NCBI GenBank assembly: GCA_027081065.1
Contig: JALWLW010000047.1
Span: 1 to 19,320, forward strand
DNA from: Campylobacteraceae bacterium
GTDB taxonomy: Bacteria > Campylobacterota > Campylobacteria > Campylobacterales > Sulfurovaceae
Reading direction: 5' to 3'
DNA: 19,320 nt
Numbering within the stretch: the stretch's first letter is position 1; the number at the start of each line of letters is the position of its first letter. The notes beneath the pieces are model-generated. The model was not told the DNA's origin and did no database searches. It saw only the letters and a program-made list of their open reading frames with translations. Below, in pieces: positions 1 to 8,238 of this stretch. The position numbers and the translations under genes were made by a program.

Positions 1-6
1 TTTTGA

Positions 7-12
7 TATACT
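7..12 (+). promoter_or_regulatory. Possible extended -10 promoter for the LPS kinase gene
   Basis: TATACT at 7-12 is preceded by TG one base upstream, which gives an extended -10 element. A start site near base 19 would leave a leader of about 20 bases before the ATG at 40. The ribosome site is weak (AAGAAA). The region that would hold a -35 box lies outside the window, so the promoter is only a candidate and the kinase gene could also be read from upstream. Confidence 0.35.
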
Positions 13-39
13 CCTTAAAATAAAAAATAAGAAATTAAA

Positions 40-777
40 ATGAATCATGAAATTCTAAATGAACGATACAAAGATTTTGTAAAAAACATCAAAACCTATT
101 TTCATCAAAGTTCCAATAAAACTATTTTTCAAAAGCGTAACACCATTAAACTTATTGAGTTTGAAGGAAAAAAATATATTGTTAAATCCTTTAAAAAACC
201 TCATATTATCAATAAAATTATTTATAGTTTCTTTAGAAAAAGTAAAGCTAAAAAATCATATTTAAATAGCATAAAAATATCTGATTTTGTTCCCACTCCA
301 ATCGGATATATAGAATTTAAAAAATTTCACCTTTTAGAGAATAGCTATTTTATTAGTGAACCATTTAATTATACTTTAACTATTAGAGAACCCCTAACCA
401 ATCCAAACTATCCAAATAAAGATAAAATCTATAAAGCCTTTGCTAGATTTACCAATCATCTGCATAATCAAGGAATAAAGCATCTTGACTATTCTCCAGG
501 AAATATATTAATTAAAAAAGAGAACGATGAATATATTTTTAAAATTATTGATATTAATCGAATGGAATTCAAAAAACTCCTTACAACAGAACGCTTAGAA
601 AATTTTTCCAAACTTTGGGCAAGTGATGAAGACTTAACAATTATTATTAAAGAGTATGCTCAGATTAATCATCTAAATGAGAAAGAAGCTTTAGGCATTG
701 CACTAAAAGCTTCACAAAAACATAAAGATAGAAAAAATTTCAAAAAAAGACTCAAAGGAAAAAAAGTTGTCGATTAA
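40..777 (+). CDS. Lipopolysaccharide core kinase-like protein (Kdo/WaaP family)
   Basis: Predicted cytoplasmic kinase of 245 residues that would phosphorylate a sugar (Kdo or heptose) of the LPS inner core. The protein-kinase-like fold is visible. A lysine in YIVKSF (about residue 49) fits the ATP-binding lysine. The catalytic loop HLDYSPGNIL (148-157) has the HxDxxxxN pattern with D150 and N155, and IIDIN (169-173) supplies the metal-binding aspartate D171 in place of DFG. The C-terminus is rich in lysine and arginine, as expected for a membrane-surface enzyme. The stop codon overlaps the start of the following glycosyltransferase by 11 bases, so the two genes are probably co-translated. The exact acceptor sugar cannot be read from the sequence. 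Confidence 0.8.
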   Translation: MNHEILNERYKDFVKNIKTYFHQSSNKTIFQKRNTIKLIEFEGKKYIVKSFKKPHIINKIIYSFFRKSKAKKSYLNSIKISDFVPTPIGYIEFKKFHLLENSYFISEPFNYTLTIREPLTNPNYPNKDKIYKAFARFTNHLHNQGIKHLDYSPGNILIKKENDEYIFKIIDINRMEFKKLLTTERLENFSKLWASDEDLTIIIKEYAQINHLNEKEALGIALKASQKHKDRKNFKKRLKGKKVVD

Positions 778-1510
778 TAAAATTTCTGTGGTCATGATTG
801 CTAAAAATGCACAAGAACATATAGAAGAATCCCTAAAATCTTTAAGCTCTTTTAACGAAGTTATTCTCTACTTGAATAACTCTACTGATAACACTGAAAA
901 GATTGCAAAAAACTTCTCAAATGTTACTATTGTCAAAGGAGATTTTATTGGCTTTGGTTCTACAAAAAATAAAGCTTCTACTTATGCACAGAATGATTGG
1001 ATACTCTCTTTAGATAGTGATGAAGTGCTAAACACTACGCTTATTGATGAGATAAATCAACAAGATTTTACCTCCTATAAAAATCTTTTTATTTTAAAAA
1101 GAGATAACTATTTTTTAGGAGAGAAAACCATTAGTAAAGATTATATTATTCGTATTTATAATCGTACTTATACCCAATTTAATGACAACTTAGTACATGA
1201 AAAAGTCATTGTTCCTCCGAAGAGCAAACAAATTAAACTTCGAACCAGTTTTAAACATCATAATATTACACATATCAATCAAACCCTAAATAAGATGATA
1301 AACTATACTGATTTAGGGGCAGAAAATAAAAAAACATGCTTTTTCGTTATTGTCATACTAAAAGCAACTTTTGCATTTATTCAAACTTATTTTTTACGTT
1401 TCTACTTTATTAATGGTTGGAGAGGTTTTGTAATTGCTACTTCAAATGCTAATCGACGATTTTACAAATATTTAAAACAATATATTAACTGTCAAGAAAG
1501 TAAAAAGTAA
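767..1510 (+). CDS. Family 2 glycosyltransferase, LgtF/WaaE-like (LPS core)
   Basis: Predicted inverting GT-A glycosyltransferase of 247 residues that adds a sugar, probably glucose onto heptose, during LPS core assembly. The N-terminus ISVVMIAKNAQEHIEESL is the typical family 2 opening. The metal and nucleotide-sugar motif LDSDE lies at about 82-86. A hydrophobic stretch near 190-215, followed by a basic tail, matches the membrane-associated end of LgtF-type enzymes. The start is TTG at 767: an AAAGGA ribosome site at 754-759 sits 7 bases upstream and no ATG lies in a better place. It overlaps the kinase gene by 11 bases. It ends one base before the convergent glycerophosphotransferase gene, leaving no room for a separate terminator. 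The specific donor and acceptor are not known. Confidence 0.82.
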   Translation: MSINKISVVMIAKNAQEHIEESLKSLSSFNEVILYLNNSTDNTEKIAKNFSNVTIVKGDFIGFGSTKNKASTYAQNDWILSLDSDEVLNTTLIDEINQQDFTSYKNLFILKRDNYFLGEKTISKDYIIRIYNRTYTQFNDNLVHEKVIVPPKSKQIKLRTSFKHHNITHINQTLNKMINYTDLGAENKKTCFFVIVILKATFAFIQTYFLRFYFINGWRGFVIATSNANRRFYKYLKQYINCQESKK

Positions 1511-1511
1511 A

Positions 1512-2561
1512 CTAAAATTTCCAATAACCAAGCTCTTTACGCAGTTTAAAGTTTCTAATAATATTAAAGGGCTTTCTTCTCTTGGCTATGTTCTTACCCT
1601 CTAACATCTCATCTACTGCATCTAAAACTCTTTGGCTAGAGTTCCCATCACTATAAGGATGAAATTTAGCAACCTCATCTTTTATATTCTTATGGTTAAT
1701 ATCTAAATTATTCAAAGTATTAATGATTTTTTCTTCAAGTTGATTAATATCAGTCACATTCATAAGTGAAGCTTCCTCTTTTTCTGTCTGAAATGTAACC
1801 ACAGGCTTATGTTGAGTCAAGAATTCATAGATAATAGAGGAGGTATCGCACAGCATCATGTCTGATTTTTTAAAACTGTCAATAATATCAACAGACTCTA
1901 CAAACTTAACATTTTCATGCACTATAGATTTATAAAGAGAGACCACCTCTTTGTCCATTTTAGGATGCAATGTAATATACCATCTATAATTATACTTCTC
2001 TATCATCTCTAAAATAAAAGGATACAATATTTTTGCCTTAGAAAATCTAGGGCTAAAAGTAGAGGCAAAAAATATCGTTTTTTGCTCTAATGTGCTATCT
2101 CTTTTCTCTATAGGAAAAAGAGGGTCAAGTTTGCACCAACCTGTCTCTTTTACAGAGAAATAACCATATTTAGAAGACAGCTCTTTAAATTTACTTGTCG
2201 AACTCTCACCTTGTGTACAATACAAGTCAAACATACCCCTAATAATATAGTGATAAAGTTGACCATTTTTTTTAGCTTTAGTACTAGGAAGACCATGAAA
2301 AACCTCTACTTTTAATCCAGGGATAAAAGAGGGAACTACATTCCCTGGAACAAACACAGCATGAGGATTAAAATCTATCACCTCATCTATACTCTCCAAA
2401 GAGGACTCGTCTACTTGTAAATAACTTTTTGTTATTTCATCCCCATACATAAACCATTTTACTTCATCACCCCTTGAAAGAATAGCCTTTTGAAGTGGTC
2501 TTAAGACAGGAAAACTATAATCTTGAGAGATAAAAAACAGGTATCTTTTTTTATTTGACAT
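1512..2561 (-). CDS. CDP-glycerol glycerophosphotransferase-like protein
   Basis: Predicted TagB/TagF-type enzyme of 349 residues that would transfer glycerol phosphate from CDP-glycerol to a glycan or lipid acceptor at the cytoplasmic membrane face. Family-like features are FHGLPSTK (88-95), which matches the HGxxxK-type motif, the segment YITLHPKM (195-202), and CDTSSIIYEF (238-247), which matches the conserved D-S-S segment near the C-terminal nucleotide site. No membrane segment is seen. The start is placed at the ATG at 2561: the AAAAGGG ribosome site sits 6 bases from it but touches the alternative ATG at 2567. The gene stands alone on the minus strand, convergent with the glycosyltransferase and divergent from the TIM-barrel gene. 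Some related proteins transfer ribitol phosphate or other polyol phosphates, so the substrate is inferred. Confidence 0.75.
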   Translation of the reverse strand: MSNKKRYLFFISQDYSFPVLRPLQKAILSRGDEVKWFMYGDEITKSYLQVDESSLESIDEVIDFNPHAVFVPGNVVPSFIPGLKVEVFHGLPSTKAKKNGQLYHYIIRGMFDLYCTQGESSTSKFKELSSKYGYFSVKETGWCKLDPLFPIEKRDSTLEQKTIFFASTFSPRFSKAKILYPFILEMIEKYNYRWYITLHPKMDKEVVSLYKSIVHENVKFVESVDIIDSFKKSDMMLCDTSSIIYEFLTQHKPVVTFQTEKEEASLMNVTDINQLEEKIINTLNNLDINHKNIKDEVAKFHPYSDGNSSQRVLDAVDEMLEGKNIAKRRKPFNIIRNFKLRKELGYWKF

Positions 2562-2608
2562 ACACATCCCTTTTAAAGTCTAAAATTTTATCATAATTCT
2601 TGTTAGGG

Positions 2609-2614
2609 TATAAT
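2609..2614 (+). promoter_or_regulatory. Consensus -10 box touching the start of the TIM-barrel gene
   Basis: A perfect TATAAT at 2609-2614 lies 6 bases before the ATG at 2621. A start site 6-7 bases downstream of the box would fall on or next to the ATG, so the messenger could be leaderless. AGGG at 2605-2608 could alternatively act as a distant ribosome site (12 bases from the ATG) for a transcript that begins further upstream. Confidence 0.45.
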
Positions 2615-2620
2615 CTTTCT

Positions 2621-3718
2621 ATGAAAAACAACTTTCCATGGGACTCCTATTCCGACCAACCCCACATACTAAAACGAGCTTTAAAAAAAGAGTTGCGTCA
2701 AGGTCATGTTTTAGACTATTTTAAACTTATAGCTACCAATCTTTTTTATTTTCCGTATTTGTTTTTAAAATTCGTAGGTTCAATTTCATCGAACAAAAAA
2801 TCCAAGCCCCATAAAACGTTCGATAAAATCGAACCTACGGCATCCAAAGATTTTTATGGTTTGTGTGTTAATTTAGATAAAGGCGAAAAGCAATTTAAAC
2901 TTATTGAAGAACTGGGTGTTAAATCCCTTCAAATCAGACTTTTTTTAAATGACATCGAAAACATAGATGCCTATGTAACCTTTGCCAAAGGCTTTGGAGA
3001 CGACAAAGAGATACTCATAACCATCATTCAAGACAGAGAACACATAACAAATCATGAGCTTTTAGTTAAAGATATAAACATTATATTTGAGAAGTTTAAA
3101 GGTATCGCTCATGAGTTCATGATTGGAAACGCTATCAACCGTATAAAATGGGAGTTTGTCTCTATGGAGGAGTATTTGGCATTTTATGAAGTTGTTCAAA
3201 ACGTTAGAGACAAAGCGTTTCCAGAGATTAAGCTTATAGGTTCATCAGTTATAGATTTTGAGTACCACTTTACCATTCGTACTCTTTTTAATGCCTACCC
3301 TATTCACTATGACAAAGTAGCTTCTTTACTCTATGTCGACAGGCGTGGTAGCCCATACGCAACTCAGATGGGCATATTTGACTTTAAAAACAAAATAGAG
3401 TTTTTGCATACCATTGTCAAAAGCTCTTCTAAATGCAACAACAGCATCTACATCACCGAAGCAAACTGGCCCTTAGTAGGTACAGCTCCCTATGCACCTA
3501 CTTCAGAAAAAGAGTGTGTGAGTGAAGAGCAATATAACAAGTATATGATAGAGTATTTTGATATAGCATTAATGAGCCAAAAGATAGAAAAAGTCTACTG
3601 GCATCAACTTATTGCCCCAGGTTATGGGTTGGTTGACAACAGAGATGGTACAATACGTAAAACAGAAGCTTTTTATAGTTTTAAAGAACTAATCAAGGGA
3701 ACAAATGCAGATAGCTAA
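2621..3718 (+). CDS. Glycoside-hydrolase-like TIM-barrel protein
   Basis: A 365-residue protein that looks like a clan GH-A (beta/alpha)8 glycoside hydrolase, but the family cannot be assigned. An amphipathic or hydrophobic stretch around 34-52 may bind membrane. The barrel seems to begin near FYGLCVNL (78-85). The strand IYITEANWP (276-284) ends in E280, where clan GH-A keeps its nucleophile. At the matching acid/base position, where N-E is expected, the sequence is GNAINR (169-174), with alanine in place of glutamate. The ATG at 2621 is chosen; an in-frame TTG at 2600 is less likely because the -10 box lies between them. Residues 51-73, just before the barrel, are encoded by a palindromic repeat pair. 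The gene overlaps the following sulfatase-fold gene by 14 bases. It could be a carbohydrate-binding or inactive homologue instead of an active hydrolase. Confidence 0.55.
   Translation: MKNNFPWDSYSDQPHILKRALKKELRQGHVLDYFKLIATNLFYFPYLFLKFVGSISSNKKSKPHKTFDKIEPTASKDFYGLCVNLDKGEKQFKLIEELGVKSLQIRLFLNDIENIDAYVTFAKGFGDDKEILITIIQDREHITNHELLVKDINIIFEKFKGIAHEFMIGNAINRIKWEFVSMEEYLAFYEVVQNVRDKAFPEIKLIGSSVIDFEYHFTIRTLFNAYPIHYDKVASLLYVDRRGSPYATQMGIFDFKNKIEFLHTIVKSSSKCNNSIYITEANWPLVGTAPYAPTSEKECVSEEQYNKYMIEYFDIALMSQKIEKVYWHQLIAPGYGLVDNRDGTIRKTEAFYSFKELIKGTNADS
2773..2839 (+). repeat. Paired inverted palindromes inside a coding region
   Basis: Two 22-base arms (2773-2794 and 2818-2839) face each other across a 23-base spacer, and each is the reverse complement of the other at 20 of 22 positions. 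The outer ends are CGTAGGTTC and GAACCTACG. The right arm is itself a hairpin, GTTCGAT-AAA-ATCGAAC, and the left arm is a decayed version of it. This layout resembles REP/BIME-type elements. It is translated as residues 51-73 of the TIM-barrel protein, in the linker before the barrel. No second copy was seen in this window. Confidence 0.7.
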
Positions 3719-5594
3719 AAAACTTTTCAAATATTACTTGGTAATCATTGCCATATTTTTGCTAGGACGCGTAGCACTTTTTACACTTAATTTTGACAGG
3801 TTTGCAAATGACGATGTCAACTACTACCTAAGCTTTCTCTATGGTCTTAAAATGGATACCATGGTGGCTTCCATGCTGTTAGTTATTCCACTTATTGTTC
3901 TTGCTTTTACGCCATCGAATTTAGCTAAAATCGTAAACTTCTTCTTGCGTATTTATTTTACGGCTGTTTTAGGATTTTTAATCTACATCGAAAATGCAAC
4001 CTTTCCATTTTTTAACCAATACGACGTACGACCCAACTTTAAATTTGTAGAGTATTTAGAGTACCCTGTCGAGGTTTTCAATATGCTCATTGCTGATTTC
4101 AAATTGCCTTTAGCCATTGCATTTATCATGATAGCCATCTTTACATGGTTCTTTATGAGAGCGACTAAAAACAGTTTTATAGAAGTGCTACAAAGCCCAC
4201 TTAAAAACAGAGCCTTATGGTTCTTACCTTTGGCAATTTTACTTTTCATAGGTATTCGCTCCTCTTTTGGACATCGACCTGCGAACATCTCAGATGCTAT
4301 GTACTCAAAAAACAGAGTTTTAAATGAAGTAACTAAAAACTCTCTCTACTCTGTTGGCTATGCCATCTATTCAAACAAGCAATACTCTTCTAAGGTCATG
4401 AAGCTTTATGGAAAAATGCCCATAGGTGAGGCAAAAAAAAGAGTTCAAAGAAGACTAGGCATCAAAAGCAACGACTTAAATGCTAGTTCTCCCTATGCTC
4501 GTTTAGAAAAGAGTCATTTTTCTACACCTAAAAAGAAAAACTTAGTTATCTTTTTACAAGAGAGTTTAGGCTATCAGTTTGTAACGCCAGAAATCACACC
4601 TGAGCTTTTAAAACTCAAAAAAGAGGGCTTATGGTTCAATGAAACTTACTCAAATGGAACAAGAAGCGTACGAGGAATTGCAGGAACTACAGCTGGGTTT
4701 TTAGCCGTTCCTGGAAAGGGTGTGGTCAAACGAAATAAATCACAAAATGGCTTTTTTACTTTCTCTTCACTGCTTAAGCCATTGGGTTACCATACCATGT
4801 TCCTCTATGGTGGCGAAGCACGATTTGACAACATGCGTTCATGGTTTTTAGGCAATGGGTTTGACGAGATTGTAGAACAAAAAGATTACAAAAACCCAGC
4901 TTACATAGCCACTTGGGGTGCAAGTGATGAAGATTTAGCCAAAAAAGGAAACGAGCGTTTCTCTAAACTCCACAAAGAGGGAAAACCTTTTGCAGCGTTG
5001 ATGTTCAGCTCATCTAACCATTCACCATTTGACATTCCAAAAGGCAGAATTGAAGAGATTAAAAAAGGCGTAAACTGTGTTGAAAATGCTATCAAATATG
5101 CTGACTATGCCATTGGAGAGTTTTTTAAAGAGGCAAAAAAACTACCTTACTACAAAGATACCATTTTTGTAGTCATCGCTGACCACAACATCAGAGTCTA
5201 TGGTGATGACATTGTCCCTGTCAATATGTTTCATATTCCAGCACTCATCATAGGTGAAGGCGTTGAAGCCAAAGAGTACAATAAAATTGCGTCACAACCT
5301 GATGTCTTGGCCACAGCCATTGACTACTTAGGAAAAGATTTAACCTACCCTATTTTGGGTCAATCTATCTTCTCAGACAACAAACAAGAAGTTAACCTCA
5401 TGCAATTTAATGAAAACTATGCACTAAGAGTTAAAAACAAAGTAGCCGTAGTCATTCCAAGCCAACCTGCTCAAACTTACGAGTATGTTGGAGAACATCT
5501 AAAACCTATAGAGCATGATGTAGAGCTAGAAAAAGATGCTTTGGCTTTTGTGATTACTTTGAACCATCTGTATGATAAGCAGTTGTATCGCTAG
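3705..5594 (+). CDS. LtaS/OpgB-like phosphoglycerol (or phosphoethanolamine) transferase
   Basis: Membrane protein of 629 residues in the alkaline-phosphatase/sulfatase superfamily. It would move a phosphoglycerol or similar head group from a phospholipid to a glycan on the periplasmic side of the inner membrane. About five hydrophobic segments are seen (near 8-28, 52-70, 78-96, 133-151 and 170-186). The periplasmic catalytic domain starts near 279. Expected metal and catalytic residues are present: E286 in FLQESLGY, T319 as the likely phospho-nucleophile in [10 protein letters not shown]439 in SSNHSPF, and D493-H494 in IADHN. The last motif reads DHN where many relatives have DHG. The ATG at 3705 has AAGGGA upstream and overlaps the TIM-barrel gene by 14 bases, so the pair is probably translationally coupled. 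The 3' end overlaps gmhA on the other strand by 41 bases. The head group transferred is not determined. Confidence 0.8.
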   Translation: MQIAKKLFKYYLVIIAIFLLGRVALFTLNFDRFANDDVNYYLSFLYGLKMDTMVASMLLVIPLIVLAFTPSNLAKIVNFFLRIYFTAVLGFLIYIENATFPFFNQYDVRPNFKFVEYLEYPVEVFNMLIADFKLPLAIAFIMIAIFTWFFMRATKNSFIEVLQSPLKNRALWFLPLAILLFIGIRSSFGHRPANISDAMYSKNRVLNEVTKNSLYSVGYAIYSNKQYSSKVMKLYGKMPIGEAKKRVQRRLGIKSNDLNASSPYARLEKSHFSTPKKKNLVIFLQESLGYQFVTPEITPELLKLKKEGLWFNETYSNGTRSVRGIAGTTAGFLAVPGKGVVKRNKSQNGFFTFSSLLKPLGYHTMFLYGGEARFDNMRSWFLGNGFDEIVEQKDYKNPAYIATWGASDEDLAKKGNERFSKLHKEGKPFAALMFSSSNHSPFDIPKGRIEEIKKGVNCVENAIKYADYAIGEFFKEAKKLPYYKDTIFVVIADHNIRVYGDDIVPVNMFHIPALIIGEGVEAKEYNKIASQPDVLATAIDYLGKDLTYPILGQSIFSDNKQEVNLMQFNENYALRVKNKVAVVIPSQPAQTYEYVGEHLKPIEHDVELEKDALAFVITLNHLYDKQLYR

Positions 5595-6162
5595 GCTGCT
5601 CAAAGGCATCATCCACAGCTTGACATAGTATGTGTCCTATGAGTATGTGCATCTCTTGTATACGAGGTGTATCATCGGATGGGATAACAACATTAACATC
5701 ACAAGCATAGTTAAGTTTTCCTCCACCTTTTCCTGAAAGCCCTAAAGTATTAGCCCCCATCTCTTTAGCTAGAAGTAATGCCGAAAGAACATTTAAAGAG
5801 TTACCAGAAGTTGAGATACCTATGAGCAAATCTCCCTCTCTTACTAAAGCTTCCACTTGTCGGTCAAAAATTCTGTCATAACCGTAGTCATTGGCAATGG
5901 CTGTTAAAGCAGAAGTGTCAGTGTTTAAAGCAATACCTGCCAAACCTTTTCGCTCTGTTTTGTAACGCCCTGTCAGTTCAGCTGCTATGTGTTGAGCATC
6001 AGAAGCTGAACCACCATTTCCACAAAGCAGAACTTTGTTTCCATTTTTAAGTGTCTCTATTACCAACTTTGAAGCCTCTTCTATTTGAGGTATCATCACC
6101 TCTATGGTTTTTTCTATGGTCTCTTTGTGAGCTTGTAGCTCTTGTGCTATCATATTTAACAT
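5554..6162 (-). CDS. gmhA: Phosphoheptose isomerase GmhA
   Basis: Converts sedoheptulose 7-phosphate to D-glycero-D-manno-heptose 7-phosphate, the first step of ADP-heptose synthesis for the LPS inner core; it acts in the cytoplasm. The 202-residue protein is a single SIS domain. The sugar-phosphate site [11 protein letters not shown] is at 48-58, the catalytic glutamate fits E62 (AAELTGR), STSGNS lies at 117-122, and the catalytic histidine fits H177 in QEMHILIGH. The start at 6162 overlaps the hldE stop by 7 bases; an in-frame ATG at 6153 is possible. The last ~15 residues extend slightly past the usual end, and their coding stretch overlaps the convergent sulfatase-fold gene by 41 bases. 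Identity is clear from motifs and from its partner hldE. Confidence 0.93.
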   Translation of the reverse strand: MLNMIAQELQAHKETIEKTIEVMIPQIEEASKLVIETLKNGNKVLLCGNGGSASDAQHIAAELTGRYKTERKGLAGIALNTDTSALTAIANDYGYDRIFDRQVEALVREGDLLIGISTSGNSLNVLSALLLAKEMGANTLGLSGKGGGKLNYACDVNVVIPSDDTPRIQEMHILIGHILCQAVDDAFEQPSDTTAYHTDGSK

Positions 6163-7589
6163 GTCTCTTTTTTCCCTATTTTTTCAATTAAACTGGTCGT
6201 ACTCTTTCCTTCTACAAACTCAATAAGCACTACCTCTTCAGCCACATCTGAGCCTACTACCTCTTTGCCCTCATAGTCTGCACCTTTTACTAAAGTATGT
6301 GGTTGCACTAGCTTTATGAGCTCATAGGGAGTATCTTCTGTAAAGGGTACTACAAAGTCGATGCTCTCTAATGCTCCTATTAAAAAGGCTCTATCTTCCA
6401 AATTATTAATAGGTCTATCTTTGCCTTTAAGTCGTGTAATAGACTCATCAGAGTTAAGACCCAAAATGAGTATGTCACCCAACTCTTTTGCTTTTTGTAA
6501 GTAGGTGGCATGACCACGGTGCAAGATGTCAAAACAGCCATTGGTAAAGATGATTTTTCTGCCCTGTTCTCTTAAACGTTTGGCGATGCGTTCTATCTGC
6601 TCAAAGTTTTTGATTTTACTTTCAGATTGACCTTGGTTGAGTGAGTGTTCATACTCTTCAACTTCATTAAGTGTTACTGTAGCTGAACCAACCTTTGCCA
6701 CCACCACAGCTGCTGCTTTATTGGCAAATTCACAAGCCTCCTCAACTTTAAATCCTGAAGCCAATGCCACACCCAATGAAGCTAAAACAGTATCACCAGC
6801 ACCTGTTACATCAAAGACTTCACGTGCTACTGTTGGTATAACCTTGACCTCATCATCTAAAAGTCCTATGCCATCTTCACTAAGGGTGATGATGGAGTAG
6901 TCTAAGTTCAAGTCATCTTTTAACATATGCAGTGCTTTACTTAAACTTCTCTCATCTAAAATCTCTATGTTGGTAGCTAAAATTGCCTCTTTTTTGTTGG
7001 GAGTTAATAACGTAGCACCTACATATTTAGAGTAGTCACTTCCTTTAGGGTCAACCAATACCAATTTATTCATGGCATTTCCTATAGAAATAATATCTTT
7101 GGTTAAATTAGAAGTGAGTACCCCTTTACCATAGTCTGAAAGCAAGATAGCATCACAATGAAACAACTCTTTTTTTAAAGCTTCCAGTAAAGCCACTTGT
7201 GAACCAAGACTAATAGCATTACTTGTCTCATCATCATAACGTATCACTTGCTGATTAGACGCGATAATACGACTTTTTTTAGTTGTACGTCTACCCTCTT
7301 CTTGAACTAACATTATGTTTTTAGTAGCAGTTGTAGCAAAAAGCTTATTGAGCTCTATAGCATTGGCATCATTGCCTACAACTGAAAAAATTGAAACTTC
7401 TGCACCTAAAGAGTTTAAATTATTAATAACATTTCCAGCACCACCTAAAACAGAGCTCTCATTTGTTACATTGACCACTTGTACTGGTGCTTCAGGAGAG
7501 ATACGCTCACATGCACCCCAAATGTAATGGTCAATCATTAAGTCACCAATGACAGCGATGTGTGGCTTTTTGTTGCGTATTCTGTCCAT
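6156..7589 (-). CDS. hldE: Bifunctional heptose 7-phosphate kinase / heptose 1-phosphate adenylyltransferase HldE
   Basis: Carries two steps of ADP-heptose synthesis in the cytoplasm: phosphorylation of heptose 7-phosphate at C1, and later adenylylation of heptose 1-phosphate. The protein is 477 residues, the same length as the E. coli enzyme. The N-terminal PfkB/ribokinase domain (about 8-312) contains [12 protein letters not shown] (48-59) and the catalytic [14 protein letters not shown] (260-273, base D266). The C-terminal nucleotidyltransferase domain (about 345-470) contains [12 protein letters not shown] (349-360) with the HxGH signature. It is followed by gmhA with a 7-base overlap and preceded by yajQ with a 43-base gap and no visible terminator, so yajQ-hldE-gmhA probably form one transcript. 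The phosphatase gmhB and epimerase hldD are not in the window. Confidence 0.95.
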   Translation of the reverse strand: MDRIRNKKPHIAVIGDLMIDHYIWGACERISPEAPVQVVNVTNESSVLGGAGNVINNLNSLGAEVSIFSVVGNDANAIELNKLFATTATKNIMLVQEEGRRTTKKSRIIASNQQVIRYDDETSNAISLGSQVALLEALKKELFHCDAILLSDYGKGVLTSNLTKDIISIGNAMNKLVLVDPKGSDYSKYVGATLLTPNKKEAILATNIEILDERSLSKALHMLKDDLNLDYSIITLSEDGIGLLDDEVKVIPTVAREVFDVTGAGDTVLASLGVALASGFKVEEACEFANKAAAVVVAKVGSATVTLNEVEEYEHSLNQGQSESKIKNFEQIERIAKRLREQGRKIIFTNGCFDILHRGHATYLQKAKELGDILILGLNSDESITRLKGKDRPINNLEDRAFLIGALESIDFVVPFTEDTPYELIKLVQPHTLVKGADYEGKEVVGSDVAEEVVLIEFVEGKSTTSLIEKIGKKETC

Positions 7590-7632
7590 AAATTTAAAAC
7601 CTTTTCTCTAGAAGTTTATGTTGTTTTTTAAT

Positions 7633-8130
7633 TTACTTAAAATTTCCAAACACAAGTGGTGCTTTTAAATCAAGCGTCTTCACCTCTGCCATAACAGCTT
7701 GTAAATCATCTATCTTCTTACCAGAAACACGCACTTCGTCTCCTTGAATAGAGGGCGTAACTTTCAACTTCAACGCTTTAATAGCTTTGACTATCTCTTT
7801 GGCTTCATCTTTTTCAATGCTATCGACTATCTTATAAATAACCTTCGTGTTCCCACCAGAAATTCCTTCTGTTTTCACCTCTTCGAGTGACTTACCAGCA
7901 ATGTTTCTTTTAATTAGTTTTGAGATGAGTATGTCTTTTAGTGCATCTATTTTCTCTTCACTAGAAGAGCTTAAAGAGAGAACTTTTCCTGCTTCATTGA
8001 GATTAATCTCTGCGACAACTCCCTTAAAGTCAAAACGTGTTTTTACCTCTTTTTGTGCCATAATCACAGCATTTTTCATCTCCATCATGTCGAGCTTCGC
8101 TGTAATGTCAAAATAGTGGTCTTTAGCCAT
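7633..8130 (-). CDS. yajQ: YajQ family nucleotide-binding protein
   Basis: Small cytoplasmic protein of 165 residues, about the normal length for the YajQ (UPF0234) family. The opening HYFDITAKLDMMEMKNA, the segment TRFDFKGV, and the late VSGKKIDDLQAVM are family hallmarks. The family has a double RRM-like fold and binds nucleotides and RNA; one Xanthomonas member is reported to bind cyclic di-GMP. The ATG at 8130 is preceded by an AGGA site. It is the first gene of the probable yajQ-hldE-gmhA transcript, which is a curious partnership for a possible second-messenger protein. Its role here is not evident from sequence alone. Confidence 0.9.
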   Translation of the reverse strand: MAKDHYFDITAKLDMMEMKNAVIMAQKEVKTRFDFKGVVAEINLNEAGKVLSLSSSSEEKIDALKDILISKLIKRNIAGKSLEEVKTEGISGGNTKVIYKIVDSIEKDEAKEIVKAIKALKLKVTPSIQGDEVRVSGKKIDDLQAVMAEVKTLDLKAPLVFGNFK

Positions 8131-8156
8131 AATAGTTCCTAATAATTTTTTATGCT

Positions 8157-8162
8157 ATTTTA
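8157..8162 (-). promoter_or_regulatory. Candidate -10 box for yajQ-hldE-gmhA
   Basis: Read on the minus strand the sequence is TAAAAT, about 27 bases upstream of the yajQ ATG at 8130. No clear -35 box is visible, which is common in this group. It shares the 108-base divergent spacer with the promoter of the oxidoreductase pair. Confidence 0.35.
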
Positions 8163-8206
8163 TCCAATCTGCAATAAATGTTACACACACTAAACAGATT
8201 CTATGT

Positions 8207-8212
8207 TATAGT
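8207..8212 (+). promoter_or_regulatory. Candidate extended -10 box for the GMC oxidoreductase operon
   Basis: TATAGT at 8207-8212 is preceded by TGT, which gives an extended -10 element. A start site near 8219 leaves a leader of about 20 bases before the ATG at 8239, including the weak ribosome site AGAAAG (8228-8233). Confidence 0.4.
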
Positions 8213-8238
8213 TTTACGTTAAACATTAGAAAGATGAG

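Noticed and set aside
4431..4440. Run of eight A within the LtaS-like gene as a phase-variation tract
   Set aside because: Short A-runs are frequent throughout this AT-rich window. No long G/C tract, the usual phase-variable type in this phylum, was found.
6637..6900. Plus-strand open frame opposite hldE, rich in Ser, Thr and Ala
   Set aside because: Its composition is that of a reversed reading of the hldE kinase domain. There is no ribosome site or family motif.
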